From Flaviflexus massiliensis (GTDB lineage: Bacteria; Actinomycetota; Actinomycetes; Actinomycetales; Actinomycetaceae): a DNA stretch of 64,000 bases. Position numbers and translations under genes: made by a program. Below, piece by piece: positions 43,780 through 52,702 of this stretch. Below the pieces are notes generated by a model that had not been told where the DNA came from, searched no databases, and saw nothing but the letters and a program-made list of their open reading frames with translations. Position 1 is the first letter of the stretch; each line of letters opens with the position of its first letter. The stretch spans positions 1-64,000 of the forward strand of contig NZ_LN831056.1 of the NCBI RefSeq assembly GCF_001375495.1, in the 5' to 3' direction.

Positions 43780-45351
43780 TTAGTCGGTTCCGCCGTGGCG
43801 GGTGTTGACCTCGGCCAGCTGGTTGTAAACATCTTCCTTCACGAGTGCGAGGAAGGCGTTCTCAAATACCTGGTAGTAATCGGAGTAGATGGCGTGGTTC
43901 TCCATGTTCGGTTCGATGAATCCGTGGGTGTGAACCATGGCGTCGATCGCCGTGTCGATGTCGGGGAGCTGGCCGGCACCGACCGCACCGAGGATGGCTG
44001 CGCCGAGAACCGCGCATTCGGAGACCTTGAGTCGTTCGACCCTGCGTCCGTAGATGTCGGCCTGCATCTGGCTCCAGAACAGGGACTTTGCGCCACCGCC
44101 CGAGAGGCGGATGGTGTCGAAGGGGCGTCCGAGGGCCCCCTCCATGGCCTCCACCGCCATCCTCAACTCGTACACAACACCCTCGAGGACTGCGCGGGCG
44201 GTGTGCTTGCGGGTGTGGATTTGGGTGAGCCCCAGCATTCCTCCGCGCGCATTATCGTGGAAGTGCGGGTTTGCTTGGGAGTTGAAGAACGGGAAGAACA
44301 GCAGACCATCGCTGCCCACGGGAGCATCGGCTGCCTCGAGCGTGATGATGTCGTATGGGTTCAGGTCGAGGGCCTTGGCGGCTTCGACCTCGGGCTGGCC
44401 GTAGGTGTCGCGCCACCAACGCAGGACGGCACCCGCGGCGTGGGCAGTTCCTTCCATGTCCCACCTTCCGGGGATGGCGTGAGCACCGAAGGAGACACCG
44501 CTCTCGAGGTTCGCGACCATGTCCGGGGCCTCGTCGAGTTGGGCGACCATGACGGCCGCGGTGCCCATGGATAGCTCCGCCATGCCCGCCTTGTTGACTC
44601 CCGAGCCGACCGCGGCGCACTGCTGGTCGCCACCGCCGGGGCTCAGAACTGTGCCTTCTGCGAAGCCGGTTGCTGCCGCGCCCTCTGCCGATAGTGTGCC
44701 CACTGCGGTGAGTTCCTGAATCATGGGTGGCATCTTGTCGAGGTCCAGCCCAGCCTTTTCAAACAGGACTGGGGCGTAGTCGAGGGTCTGGATGTCGAAC
44801 ATGCCGTTGTAGTTGAGTGCCGAGGGGTTCGCGAACACTTGCGAGGAACCAAGACGGTTGAGGATCCACTCCTGGCCGTTGACGAACTTCCAGGTCTTGT
44901 CGTAAATCTTGGGACGGTTGTCCTTCAGCCACTTGAGTTTGGGGTAGACCCACAGGCTTGAGGGATTGAGTCCGGTGATCTTGGTGTACTCATCCGCTCC
45001 GATCGTGTCGCTGATCCACTGAGTTTCCTTTGTCGCCCTGCCATCCGACCACACGATGGCATCCATGAGCGGCGCCCAGTTATTGTCGACCGGTACGAAC
45101 GAGCCACGCTGGGACGAGACACCGATCGAGACAACGTCTCGGATGTCTCCCTTGAATCTGCTTGTTGCCTGCTTGGCGGCGGTGACAAGACCGGACCACA
45201 GTTCTTCCATGTCCTGATCCACCCAGCCGGGGTGCGGATGCTTCGTGCGATACTCGGCGTAACCGCTACTCATGATATTTCCGGAACCGTCGAAGATCAT
45301 GACGGTTGTGCCTGTTGTTCCCGCGTCGATGCCGGCAAAATACTTGGTCAT
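43780..45351 (-). CDS. FGGY-family carbohydrate kinase (xylulokinase-like)
   Basis: 523 residues, intact. N-terminal FGGY domain: FAGIDAGTTGTTVMIFDGSG, SIGVSSQRGSFVPVD, IVWSDGRATKETQWI. C-terminal domain: GGGDQQCAAVGSGVNKAG, IRLSGGGAKSLFWSQMQADI and CAVLGAAILGAVGAG. It phosphorylates a sugar or polyol with ATP; the subgroup (xylulokinase, LsrK or other) cannot be settled by eye. It is a distant paralogue of the frameshifted kinase at 39941. GAGAGG precedes the ATG, and a palindrome lies just upstream. Confidence 0.88.
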   Translation of the reverse strand: MTKYFAGIDAGTTGTTVMIFDGSGNIMSSGYAEYRTKHPHPGWVDQDMEELWSGLVTAAKQATSRFKGDIRDVVSIGVSSQRGSFVPVDNNWAPLMDAIVWSDGRATKETQWISDTIGADEYTKITGLNPSSLWVYPKLKWLKDNRPKIYDKTWKFVNGQEWILNRLGSSQVFANPSALNYNGMFDIQTLDYAPVLFEKAGLDLDKMPPMIQELTAVGTLSAEGAAATGFAEGTVLSPGGGDQQCAAVGSGVNKAGMAELSMGTAAVMVAQLDEAPDMVANLESGVSFGAHAIPGRWDMEGTAHAAGAVLRWWRDTYGQPEVEAAKALDLNPYDIITLEAADAPVGSDGLLFFPFFNSQANPHFHDNARGGMLGLTQIHTRKHTARAVLEGVVYELRMAVEAMEGALGRPFDTIRLSGGGAKSLFWSQMQADIYGRRVERLKVSECAVLGAAILGAVGAGQLPDIDTAIDAMVHTHGFIEPNMENHAIYSDYYQVFENAFLALVKEDVYNQLAEVNTRHGGTD

Positions 45352-45366
45352 TCTTACCTCTCACAG

Positions 45367-45386
45367 TTGAAACCACGATGTTTCAA
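45367..45386. promoter_or_regulatory. Operator-like palindrome upstream of FGGY kinase
   Basis: Perfect 7-bp arms TTGAAAC and GTTTCAA around CACGAT, 15 bases upstream of the kinase ATG. The central CG and arm length resemble LacI-family operators. Confidence 0.55.
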
Positions 45387-45587
45387 TTGGTGCCTTGCGA
45401 AGAAGGAGTGTCGCAATGTTTGGGAGAGCACCTGGTCGGCAGTCAACTTGGCCAACCACTGTCACCATAGCAAAGATATAATTTCGTTGTATAGATAAAG
45501 AAATAGGTCAGTTTCTTTGCTCCGAAGTGCAGATTTGTTGCGCATAAGCACTATTTTCTGTCTACTCGGTCGCGGCGAGGATTAGAG
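45387..45587. other. AT-rich intergenic region, no gene seen
   Basis: Contains a low-GC stretch (45470-45520) that probably includes the promoter of the minus-strand kinase. No recognisable coding fragment. Confidence 0.4.
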
Positions 45588-45637
45588 AAGTCCTGTGCCT
45601 GGCGCAAGAAGAGCTCCTTATGGCAGGCGCAGGACTT
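45588..45637 (-). terminator. Hairpin following the dehydrogenase remnant
   Basis: 14-bp stem with one G-U pair (arms 45588-45601 and 45624-45637), downstream of the minus-strand remnant at 45674. The terminator seems to have outlived its gene. Confidence 0.55.
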
Positions 45638-45673
45638 ATAGCGATGTCTTCGTTTTCTTGTTTCTTGCTATGC

Positions 45674-45803
45674 AGATTTCAGGAAGCGGGTGACTTCCTC
45701 GATGCCGATTTCCACAGAAGTCTGCATCGTGTCCGCGGATGTGCACGCTAGGTGCGAGACAAGCGTGATGTTGTCGAGTTCGAGGAATTCATGCTTGGGA
45801 TCT
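45674..45803 (-). pseudogene. D-isomer-specific 2-hydroxyacid dehydrogenase, C-terminal remnant
   Basis: About 43 codons on the minus strand: HEFLELDNITLVSHLACTSA, then DTMQTSVEIGIEEVTRFLKS and stop. This matches the C-terminal end of the NAD-binding domain of this family (NVTL.PHLAGT.. with the catalytic-His region). The remainder upstream is lost. The enzyme would have fitted a sugar-acid pathway in this locus. Confidence 0.65.
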
Positions 45804-46128
45804 CAGTCCCTGAATCAGAGTGGATGCAATGGCGTCGTTCAAGACGGTGATCGCCTCAAAAACCCAGCGCAAAGGGCAATTCATTAGCCGGCTGTTTGTC
45901 AAGCAATTTCTGCGAGTTGCCGTTTGTTTCTGGTTGGCTCACCTTAGTTCTTGGTGAGAGGTGTGGCAGCGCAGGCTCGTGACCAGCATCTCTATTAGGG
46001 CGTGGGCAATTTGTCCGTTCTGTTGCCGCGCAAGAGTTTACCCCGTGTTCTTTTTGCTCTGCTACCGTGAACGCGGTTCTGCCGTTCCCAACCCCTGGTT
46101 GTTCTGCTGCAAAGTTGGAGTAGTTGTC
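45804..46128. other. Intergenic region upstream of GH31 operon
   Basis: No complete gene. It should contain the promoter of the GH31-TRAP operon; no clear boxes or palindromes were found. Confidence 0.4.
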
Positions 46129-48630
46129 ATGCGAGTTTCTCGTCGTTTAGTAAATGTTGATCGTCATGGATCGACTGCTGTTTTTCATACGAATGCGGTT
46201 GATATTCGTGTTCTTTTCGTGACGAACGATATTCTTCGGATCCGAGCCGGCTTCGACGGTGACTTCCAGGAAGCTTCCTACTCACTTGTGACGACCGCGT
46301 GGAAAGACGAGTTCGACGAGGTCATGGTGGGGGAGCGCAATCGTATTGAGCCAGCCTCGTTTGAGCTCATTGAAAAGGACACGATGGTGGTTCTGCAGGG
46401 GGAGCGACTCCGAGTTGAAGCCGATCGTGAACCCTTTATCCTGCGAGTGCTGGATGAGGATGGTGAAGTCCTCCATTCCGACACCCCGGACCTCGCCTAC
46501 CGTGAGGACCGCAATGGGAGAAGGCTCCACACCTCCCAGATTCTTGAGGATGATCGCTTCTACGGTTTCGGCGAGAAGGCGGGTGAGCTCAACAAGTTTG
46601 GTCACCTGCTGACGATGAACCCGCAGGACTCGATGGGCTACGACCCGATCAAGACTGACTCCCTGTACAAGCACATTCCGTTCTACATCAAGCTTGGATC
46701 AGTGAGCCGCCGTGCAGTCGGCTACTTCTACCACGGCTCCTATACATGTGACTTCGACATGGGGAAGTCGAAATCAAACTACTGGCAGCGTTCCTCCACC
46801 TACCGCACTGACGGTGGGGATGTTGACCTGTTCATCATTGCCGGCCCCAAGATCCGGGACATTGTCAGTCGCTTCACGTACCTGACGGGACGCTCGGCAC
46901 TGCTGCCCAAGCAGGCTCTCGGATATCTCGGCTCCAGCATGTACTACCCCGAGCTCGACGAGAACTGTGACGATGCGATCGTCGAGTTTGTGGACACGAC
47001 GAAGCGGAAGGGATTCCCGGCGGATGGCTTCCAGCTGTCCTCGGGCTTCAACCAGCAGGAGACCTCCGAGGGGCTCAAGCGGTGCGTGCTCACGTGGAAT
47101 AATCGCCGATTCCCGGACCCGGAAGATTTTTTTGCTCGCATGGAAGAGCGCGGGATCGTGGTGTCCCCGAACGTGAAGCCGGGCGTGCTTCTCGTTCATC
47201 CCGACATGGATGAATTCGTCGCTGAGCAGATCTTCGTCAAGGAAGCGGACTCAGACGACCCGGCACCGGCGCGCTGGTGGGGTGGACCCGGGCACCTCGT
47301 TGACTTCACCGACCCGCATGCTCGCGATGTGTGGAAGAAGAAGCTGACCGAACAGATTCTTGATCGCGGCACCCTGTCGGTCTGGAATGACAACTGCGAA
47401 TACGACTCGATCGTGGACCTTGACTCGCGAGTGCACGCTGAGGGTGTGGGCGGGACGATTGCCGAATACAAACCCGTCATGTCCAACCTCATGTGCAAGC
47501 TCACCATCGACGCCATTGAAGAGAAGGATCCCGAGATCCGCCCCTTCGTTGTATGCCGCTCGGGACACACGGGGATCCAGCGCTACGCCCAGACCTGGGC
47601 CGGTGACAACAGGACCTCATGGGATTCGCTCAAGTACAACATTGCGACCATCCTCGGCATGGGCCTATCCGGGGTTGCAAACCACGGCTGCGACATTGGT
47701 GGCTTCGCAGGCCCGGCTCCGGAAGGGGAGCTGCTGGTCCGGTGGATCCAGAATGGCATCTTCCAGCCCCGCTTCTCCGTGCACTCGGCTTCCGATGACA
47801 ACACGGTGACTGAACCGTGGATGTACTCGGGTCTGACCGACACGATCAGGGATGCGATGAAGCTCCGCTACCGCATGTTCCCCTACCTATACAGCCTCAT
47901 GGTGCGTGCACACGAGACGGGGCTGCCGATCATGGAGGCACTCGCGAGCGCCTTCCAGAACGATCCTGGCATGGACAACGAGGGCGTGGACTTCATGTTT
48001 GGCGACTCCCTCCTGATTGCCAACGTGGTTGAGAAGGGGCAGGCCTTGCGTCCCGTCCGGTTCCCGATGGGTGCCGACTTTGCGGACTACGTGTCGCGGG
48101 CCGTCCACGAGGGCGGGACCGGCATTGAAGTTCCCGTGGAACTCTCAACCATCCCGATGTTCCTGAAGTCTGGTGGGATTGTTCCGATGGCGGACCATGA
48201 CCTCATGTCCTTTGGTAAGGATTCTGTGACCGGCTGGCATATTCTTTGCTTCCCGCGCGAGGACGGTCAGTTCACGATTGTTGAAGATGACGGTGTGACG
48301 AAGGGCTACGAGTTGGGTGAGGTGCGTAAGAGCACGATCACCATGACCGCGGGCGACTGGGTGGTTCTCGATGTTGCTGTCGAGGGAGACTATCCGACCA
48401 CGGTGGAACGAGTCCGTTACGACCTCGTGGCGCCCGAGAAGGCGCCGTTCTGGGTGAAGCTCGATGATGAGGTGCTCCACCATTTCCAGGATCGTGACGC
48501 ATTCGAAGAAGCGCCTTCTGGCTGGTACTACTCGCAGACCAAGAAATCCGTTCAAGTGAAGTTCCCGAACCCGGCAGGTTCTTACCGGGTGACGGTTTCG
48601 TTCGACAAGTTCGATCTAGTCGGGATGTAG
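46129..48630 (+). CDS. Glycoside hydrolase family 31 protein
   Basis: 833 residues from the ATG at 46129 (GTTGGAG upstream); a longer frame from 45961 lacks support. Domain order: N-terminal galactose-mutarotase-like beta sandwich (DDRFYGFGEKAGELNKFGH), (beta/alpha)8 barrel, C-terminal sandwiches. The likely nucleophile is Asp421 in SVWNDNCEYDS and the acid/base Asp493 in QTWAGDNRTSWDSL. The WNDN-E variant differs from the KxD motif of YicI-type xylosidases and resembles GH31 members acting on alpha-glucosidic links. No signal peptide, so it acts in the cytosol on imported substrate. It heads an operon with a TRAP transporter; exact specificity unknown. Confidence 0.88.
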   Translation: MRVSRRLVNVDRHGSTAVFHTNAVDIRVLFVTNDILRIRAGFDGDFQEASYSLVTTAWKDEFDEVMVGERNRIEPASFELIEKDTMVVLQGERLRVEADREPFILRVLDEDGEVLHSDTPDLAYREDRNGRRLHTSQILEDDRFYGFGEKAGELNKFGHLLTMNPQDSMGYDPIKTDSLYKHIPFYIKLGSVSRRAVGYFYHGSYTCDFDMGKSKSNYWQRSSTYRTDGGDVDLFIIAGPKIRDIVSRFTYLTGRSALLPKQALGYLGSSMYYPELDENCDDAIVEFVDTTKRKGFPADGFQLSSGFNQQETSEGLKRCVLTWNNRRFPDPEDFFARMEERGIVVSPNVKPGVLLVHPDMDEFVAEQIFVKEADSDDPAPARWWGGPGHLVDFTDPHARDVWKKKLTEQILDRGTLSVWNDNCEYDSIVDLDSRVHAEGVGGTIAEYKPVMSNLMCKLTIDAIEEKDPEIRPFVVCRSGHTGIQRYAQTWAGDNRTSWDSLKYNIATILGMGLSGVANHGCDIGGFAGPAPEGELLVRWIQNGIFQPRFSVHSASDDNTVTEPWMYSGLTDTIRDAMKLRYRMFPYLYSLMVRAHETGLPIMEALASAFQNDPGMDNEGVDFMFGDSLLIANVVEKGQALRPVRFPMGADFADYVSRAVHEGGTGIEVPVELSTIPMFLKSGGIVPMADHDLMSFGKDSVTGWHILCFPREDGQFTIVEDDGVTKGYELGEVRKSTITMTAGDWVVLDVAVEGDYPTTVERVRYDLVAPEKAPFWVKLDDEVLHHFQDRDAFEEAPSGWYYSQTKKSVQVKFPNPAGSYRVTVSFDKFDLVGM

Positions 48631-48650
48631 TTCTCGAGAAAGTGATGGTT

Positions 48651-49667
48651 ATGGCAAAGGTGCGACCATTCCTGGCGCTTTCCCTCGCCGCCGCGATGCT
48701 CGCGGCATGTGCGGGGGAGGGCGCTCAGGATAGTAGCGAGGCCACGGCAGAGGACCCGATGGTTCTCATGCTGGCCCACAATTTATCTACCGACCACGTG
48801 ACATCCGTGGCACTGTCGGACTTTGCTGACATGGTTGAGGAGAACACGGACGGTCGTATCACCGTCCAGATCTACCCCAACGGTCAGCTTGGCTCCGAAA
48901 CCGAAGTGATCGAGCAGCTCCGTGCCGACATTCTCGACATGACTCGCGTGTCCGCGCCGGGCCTGTCGGGATACAACGAGGGCTACCACGCGTTCGGCCT
49001 GCCCTACATCTTCGACGACCAGGAGCACTACTACGCCTCCATGGATTCGGATGAGATGAGGGAGTTCTTCATGTCGTCCTACGACGACGGATTCGTGGGA
49101 CTCACCTACTACACGTCGGGTTCCCGCTCCTTCTATGCCAATAAGGAAATCCGTACCCCGGATGACCTGAAAGGCATGAAGATCCGTGTCCAGGACATGC
49201 GGTCTCAGACCGACATGATGCATGCGCTCGGCGGTACACCCGTCGTCATCCCGTTCGGTGACATTTACACCTCGCTCCAGACCGGCATCATTGACGGTGC
49301 CGAATCGAACGAGACCGCGCTGACCCAGTCGAGCCACGGTGACGTGTCGAAGATCTTCTCCTACGACGAGCACTCGATGATTCCGGACATGCTCATCATG
49401 TCCACCGCCACGTGGGACAGCCTGTCTGCCGAGGATCAGGATGCGATCATTGAGGCCGCCATCGAGTCGACCGAGGCCCACAAGATTGCATGGGATGAGG
49501 AGATTGAGGCCGCGAAGATCGAGGCCGAAGAAGAGATGGGTGTGACGTTCATTGAGGACGTCGACAAGGAAGCCTTCCAGGAGGCAACCGCGCCCATGAT
49601 TGATCAGTACGTGAGTGAATATCCGCTCGTTGGGGATGTTCTGGACATTGTGGAGGGTGCACGATGA
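48651..49667 (+). CDS. dctP: TRAP transporter substrate-binding protein (DctP)
   Basis: About 338 residues. Lipoprotein signal with lipobox LAAC (Cys20), so tethered outside the membrane. DctP fold motifs: GRITVQIYPNGQLGSETEVI, TPDDLKGMKIRVQDMRSQ and TSLQTGIIDGAESNET. The Arg of KIRVQ is the residue that usually binds a carboxylate, so the ligand is likely an acid (uronate, aldonate, sialate or an acidic glycoside). Just after the GH31 gene; ATG at 48651 chosen from three nearby starts. Overlaps dctQ by 4 bases. Confidence 0.9.
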   Translation: MAKVRPFLALSLAAAMLAACAGEGAQDSSEATAEDPMVLMLAHNLSTDHVTSVALSDFADMVEENTDGRITVQIYPNGQLGSETEVIEQLRADILDMTRVSAPGLSGYNEGYHAFGLPYIFDDQEHYYASMDSDEMREFFMSSYDDGFVGLTYYTSGSRSFYANKEIRTPDDLKGMKIRVQDMRSQTDMMHALGGTPVVIPFGDIYTSLQTGIIDGAESNETALTQSSHGDVSKIFSYDEHSMIPDMLIMSTATWDSLSAEDQDAIIEAAIESTEAHKIAWDEEIEAAKIEAEEEMGVTFIEDVDKEAFQEATAPMIDQYVSEYPLVGDVLDIVEGAR

Positions 49668-50185
49668 GCATGACCACGACACACAGGTACTTCCTGGCCA
49701 CGAAGAAGGCCCTGGCAGCGATCACGGGTTGGCTCACCGCCCTCCTGCTGATCATCATGACCGCGCTCGTGATCTACCAGGTGTTCACCCGTTACGTTCT
49801 CAACTCTCCCGCTGACTTCACGGAAGAGCTCTCCCGCTACATGCTGATCTGGACCGGCTTCATTGGGGGTGCGTACGCGTTCGTCACCCGCCAGCACATC
49901 GCCCTGCTCCTGTTCCGCAACAATCTGCCCTTCGAGAAGAAGCGGTACGTCATGGTCTTCACCGACCTCATCGTGTTCGCTTTCGCCCTTCTCGTCATTG
50001 TGATCGGTGGCACCCAGCTTGCCATCAGCGCCGCGGGCGACCCCTCAGCCCTGCTCGGAATCCCGCGCGGCCTCGTGTACGCTGTCGCCCCCATCGCCGG
50101 CGTCTTCATCGCGATCACCCAGATCATCAACATGTGGGAATCCTGGACGGGGAATGTGCTCCTCGAGGAAGAGGAGGACGACTGA
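49664..50185 (+). CDS. dctQ: TRAP transporter small permease (DctQ)
   Basis: 173 residues with four membrane segments (LTALLLIIMTALVIYQVFTR, RYMLIWTGFIGGAYAFVT, LIVFAFALLVIVIGGTQLAI, VYAVAPIAGVFIAITQIINM). The ELSRYMLIWTGF motif is typical of DctQ. Pairs with DctM in the membrane. ATGA overlap with dctP. Confidence 0.92.
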   Translation: MSMTTTHRYFLATKKALAAITGWLTALLLIIMTALVIYQVFTRYVLNSPADFTEELSRYMLIWTGFIGGAYAFVTRQHIALLLFRNNLPFEKKRYVMVFTDLIVFAFALLVIVIGGTQLAISAAGDPSALLGIPRGLVYAVAPIAGVFIAITQIINMWESWTGNVLLEEEEDD

Positions 50186-50187
50186 TC

Positions 50188-51489
50188 ATGAGCGTCGGAA
50201 TCGTTATCGCCGTACTCTTCGGCGTCTTTGCAGTGCTGCTCTTCATGGGCGCACCCATCTCCATCTCCATCGTTGTCTCCTCCCTGGTGACAACCCTCTT
50301 CACCCTCCCCTGGGACCAGGCCACGTTCATCATCATGCAGAAGATGAACAACGGGCTCGACTCCTTCTCCCTCCTTGCCGTGCCACTGTTTATCTTGGCG
50401 GGCAACATCATGAACAACGGCGGTATCGCACGCAGGCTCATTAACCTCGCGCTTGTCATCGCCGGCCGCATCCCCGGATCCCTCGCCCAAACCAACGTCG
50501 TGGGCAACATGCTCTTCGGAGCACTCTCCGGATCCGCCGTTGCAGCTGCCGCCGCTATTGGTGGCACGATGCAGAAGATGGAACGCGAGCAGGGCTACAA
50601 CCGTGGCTTCGGTGCGGCCGTCAACGTCGCATCAGCACCCGCAGGACTCCTCATCCCGCCCACCACGGCATTCATCGTCTACTCGACCATCGCCGGCGGT
50701 GTCTCGATCTCGGCACTGTTCATGGCGGGAGTCATTCCCGGCATCCTCCTTGGTGCAGTCTCGATGATCATCGCCTTTGTGTATGCCAAGAAGGAAAAGT
50801 ACCCCACATCGGAGCGCGTCACCGCCTCGGTCGCACTCAAGACCTTCGTTGACGCGATCCCCAGCCTCCTCCTCATCGTCGTTGTCGTTGGAGGTATTGC
50901 TGCGGGTATCTTCACCGCAACCGAAGGTGCGGGCATTGCAGTTCTTTACTGCCTGATACTGTCGATCATCTACCGCACCATCAACCTTGAGGTGCTGAAG
51001 AAGATGCTCATGACCACGGCAGGCACCTCCGGCATGATCCTCTTCCTCATCGCAGGATCGGGAGCCATGTCATGGGTGATGGCGTTCACCGGAATCCCGG
51101 GAGCGATCGCGGACGCGATCCTCTCCGTCTCTGACAATCAGCTCGTCATCTTCCTGCTCATGAACGTCATCCTCCTGGTTGTTGGCATGTTCCTCGACAT
51201 CACGCCAGCAATCCTCATCTTCACGCCGATCTTCCTCCCCATCGCAACCAGCCTGGGAATGGACCCGGTCCACTTCGGCGTGGTTCTCGTCCTCAACATG
51301 TGCATCGGCACCATGACTCCGCCCGTCGGCTCCGTCCTGTTCGTCTCCATCGGAGTCTTCAGGACCACGATGGAAGAAGTTGTGGCGAAGCTCTGGCCCT
51401 TCCTCATCGGAGCGATCGTGCTCCTCCTCGTCATCACCTACGCAGCACCACTGTCCATGTGGCTACCAGGGGTGATGGGACTCCTCTAA
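50188..51489 (+). CDS. dctM: TRAP transporter large permease (DctM)
   Basis: 433 residues, about 12 hydrophobic segments; sodium-driven symporter subunit. Motifs: FMGAPISISIVVSSLVTTL, LDSFSLLAVPLFILAGNIMN, ASAPAGLLIPPTTAFIVYS, FLDITPAILIFTPIFLPIA and GTMTPPVGSVLFV. Starts two bases after dctQ; the operon ends at the hairpin at 51494. Together with DctP and DctQ it imports the substrate of the GH31 enzyme or its companion kinases. Confidence 0.93.
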   Translation: MSVGIVIAVLFGVFAVLLFMGAPISISIVVSSLVTTLFTLPWDQATFIIMQKMNNGLDSFSLLAVPLFILAGNIMNNGGIARRLINLALVIAGRIPGSLAQTNVVGNMLFGALSGSAVAAAAAIGGTMQKMEREQGYNRGFGAAVNVASAPAGLLIPPTTAFIVYSTIAGGVSISALFMAGVIPGILLGAVSMIIAFVYAKKEKYPTSERVTASVALKTFVDAIPSLLLIVVVVGGIAAGIFTATEGAGIAVLYCLILSIIYRTINLEVLKKMLMTTAGTSGMILFLIAGSGAMSWVMAFTGIPGAIADAILSVSDNQLVIFLLMNVILLVVGMFLDITPAILIFTPIFLPIATSLGMDPVHFGVVLVLNMCIGTMTPPVGSVLFVSIGVFRTTMEEVVAKLWPFLIGAIVLLLVITYAAPLSMWLPGVMGLL

Positions 51490-51493
51490 TAGA

Positions 51494-51529
51494 GAGAGTG
51501 TCCCGGCCGGCAGGGGCACGGACACTCTC
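51494..51529 (+). terminator. Hairpin after dctM
   Basis: Perfect 10-bp stem (GAGAGTGTCC and complement at 51520-51529) directly after the stop codon. No U-tract. Confidence 0.7.
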
Positions 51530-51683
51530 AACCCGCCGCGATCTAGCTGTATCGCACGCATGCAGAAGCGCGTTCGTCACCATGACGGGCGCGCTTCTGG
51601 TTTCAGAACAGTTGATGTCAGCTCGCCCCACGTCAGGTGGCAGAGTACTTCAGCTGTGCTCACTGCGGTAAGGCCTTGCAGTT

Positions 51684-52676
51684 TCAGGTCGTGATAGTGG
51701 AGGACGGGCGGAGGGTGGTTTCACGATGGATGAGTTCCCCGGGCAGTATCTGCCGGACCTCGTCAACGGGAGTTGACCTGGCAGCAAGGATGTCGATGGC
51801 AAGGTTTGTTGCCCGGCGGGCTGGCAGTCGGATCGTTGATAGTTGAGGTCTGGTTTGGGAAGGTAGTGCATCATCGCAACCAACGAGGAGAATATCGTCA
51901 GGAATGCGCAGACCTCGACTCTCGATCCCGTGCATAACACCGTGGGCAATAACGTCGTCAAAGGCAACAATTGCATCTGGGCCGGTCTCAAGAATCTGGT
52001 CAACCATGCTCCGTGCGGCATAGTACGTGCCCGACTCGGCCGCAAGGCTCGTCGACGTGATCCCCAGGCTCTTGCACGTGGTTTCCACCGTGGTTCGCCT
52101 CTCGTACTCGGACCATGATCTGCGCGGCCCACCCACGTAAGTAATGGTGCGGCAGCCCTGATCGAAGAATCCACGAATTGCCTTGGCAATAGCGTCGGCC
52201 GTGCTGATCAAGACTCGAGCAAGACCCTCATGATCGGAATTAATGAGTACCAGCCTGGAGGCCTCGGCAATGTAGCGAAGCTCCTCGGCGGGCAGGCGCG
52301 GTGAGGCAACAACGATACTCTCGGTCTGCTGCCTCATCGTGGCCAGAATCTTGCGCTCGCGATCCGGATCGTTATCGGTTTCGGTCACGTACACGACCAT
52401 GCCCTCCTGCTCAGCCCGCTTCTGGGCGGCACGAACCATGGGAGGGAAGAACGGGTTCGTAATATCCGGAACGCATAGGCCAATAACGCCGGAACGCCCG
52501 GTAATGAGAGCCCGGGCGTGAACATTGGGGATGTAGCCAAGCTCTTCAGCCTTCTCGTGAACCCGTTCGACGGTTGCTGGCAAAAGCCGGTGAGGTTCGT
52601 TGAAAGCGCGTGACACCGTGGAGGGGGCAACACCCAGGGCCTTGGCGACCTGGACGATCGTCGTTCTACCCGACAT
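51684..52676 (-). CDS. LacI-family transcriptional regulator
   Basis: 330 residues. HTH TIVQVAKALGVAPSTVSRAF with hinge ERVHEKAEELGYIPNVHARA, then periplasmic-binding-like sensor (GVIGLCVPDITNPFFPPMVR, FDDVIAHGVMHGIESRGLRI, LSTIRLPARRATNLAIDIL). Last gene of the amino-sugar operon, so probably its repressor, responding to an amino-sugar phosphate. Candidate operators are at 59365 and 59412. A much longer in-frame extension upstream was rejected because it runs into the next gene. Confidence 0.9.
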   Translation of the reverse strand: MSGRTTIVQVAKALGVAPSTVSRAFNEPHRLLPATVERVHEKAEELGYIPNVHARALITGRSGVIGLCVPDITNPFFPPMVRAAQKRAEQEGMVVYVTETDNDPDRERKILATMRQQTESIVVASPRLPAEELRYIAEASRLVLINSDHEGLARVLISTADAIAKAIRGFFDQGCRTITYVGGPRRSWSEYERRTTVETTCKSLGITSTSLAAESGTYYAARSMVDQILETGPDAIVAFDDVIAHGVMHGIESRGLRIPDDILLVGCDDALPSQTRPQLSTIRLPARRATNLAIDILAARSTPVDEVRQILPGELIHRETTLRPSSTITT

Positions 52677-52702
52677 ACCCCACCCCCATTCTTTCTGGCA
52701 CT

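Noticed and set aside
43795-44574. Plus-strand ORF of 259 codons opposite the second FGGY kinase
   Set aside because: Antisense shadow of a well-supported gene.
46278-46674. Minus-strand ORFs inside the GH31 gene
   Set aside because: Shadows; the plus strand encodes a full GH31 protein with catalytic residues.
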